Below, in pieces: positions 5,678 through 5,804 of a DNA stretch of 5,804 nucleotides. The position numbers and the translations under genes were made by a program. Where the stretch lies: the NCBI GenBank assembly GCA_905235955.1, contig CAJONN010000120.1, positions 1-5,804 of the forward strand, given 5' to 3'. This DNA is from an uncultured Marinilabiliaceae bacterium. GTDB lineage: Bacteria; Bacteroidota; Bacteroidia; Bacteroidales; Marinilabiliaceae. Positions within the stretch are counted from its first letter, which is position 1. Each line of letters begins with the position of its first letter. The notes under the pieces are model-generated. The model did no database searches, was not told the origin of the DNA, and saw only the letters and a list, made by a program, of their open reading frames with translations.

Positions 5678-5804
5678 TCACTTTCCATATTCCTTGCGCA
5701 ACTGTTTGGTGGCCTCCACCAACTTCTCGATGGCAGGTTTGGTCTCCTCCCATTTGCGCGTCTTCAGTCCGCAGTCGGGATTTACCCAGAGGCGCTCCGG
5801 CTTG
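5678..5804 (-). CDS. metE: Cobalamin-independent methionine synthase, C-terminal fragment
   Basis: Only the last 41 codons and the stop are in the window; the gene continues past the right edge. The peptide begins [20 protein letters not shown], which holds the MetE signature [11 protein letters not shown]. Its cysteine corresponds to the last zinc ligand (C726 in E. coli MetE) that activates homocysteine thiol. The tail [10 protein letters not shown] is a normal MetE C-terminus. MetE transfers the methyl group of 5-methyltetrahydropteroyl-triglutamate to homocysteine in the cytoplasm, making methionine without vitamin B12. Codon use differs from the other genes: 31 of the 41 codons end in G or C. 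A strong terminator follows 42 nt downstream of the stop. Whether a B12 riboswitch controls it cannot be seen here. Confidence 0.95.
   Translation of the reverse strand, partial: KPERLWVNPDCGLKTRKWEETKPAIEKLVEATKQLRKEYGK

Noticed and set aside
1..5804. Search for a mobile element, CRISPR array, tRNA, toxin-antitoxin pair or defence system
   Set aside because: No transposase, integrase, repeat-spacer pattern, tRNA cloverleaf or defence domain is visible; nearly all the sequence is taken up by housekeeping genes.

Overview
This window is an ordinary stretch of bacterial chromosome, almost certainly from the phylum Bacteroidota and probably the order Bacteroidales. Three things point there. The NusB protein is about 315 residues long, a long form I associate with this phylum. 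The gene order nusB, DUF1573 lipoprotein, yajC, ybbR, coaE is of the Bacteroidales kind. Upstream regions carry TTG/TAnnTTTG-type promoter elements and A-rich leaders in place of clear Shine-Dalgarno sites. I cannot name the genus. All eight genes lie on the minus strand, so transcription runs from the right end of the window to the left.

Layout from right to left: the last 41 codons of metE (cobalamin-independent methionine synthase) enter at the right edge and stop at 5678-5680. A strong hairpin terminator at 5583-5636 follows, built from two inverted copies of a short repeat. Next comes a stand-alone seven-bladed beta-propeller lactonase-family gene (4411-5514) with a probable promoter of its own. 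A second, better promoter (4349-4376) starts the main gene cluster: nusB (3367-4314), a DUF1573 lipoprotein (2945-3349), yajC (2615-2920), a YbbR-domain membrane protein (1497-2501), coaE (893-1489) and a membrane-anchored TerB/J-domain co-chaperone of DjlA type (174-896). Gaps in the cluster are 17, 24, 113 and 7 nt, and the last two genes overlap by 4 nt, so co-transcription is likely. The 113-nt yajC-ybbR gap is the exception and holds a long imperfect hairpin. The leftmost 173 nt have no convincing gene and contain a third, solo copy of the terminator repeat.

The cluster combines housekeeping functions: transcription antitermination (NusB), membrane insertion/secretion (YajC), the last step of CoA synthesis (CoaE), envelope proteins of unclear role (DUF1573, YbbR) and a Hsp70 co-chaperone. 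I see no mobile element, CRISPR array, tRNA, rRNA or defence system, and no clear undescribed system. The points most worth a second look are the repeat family shared by the terminator and the left edge, the hairpin between yajC and ybbR, the strong strand skew, and the different base and codon use of metE.
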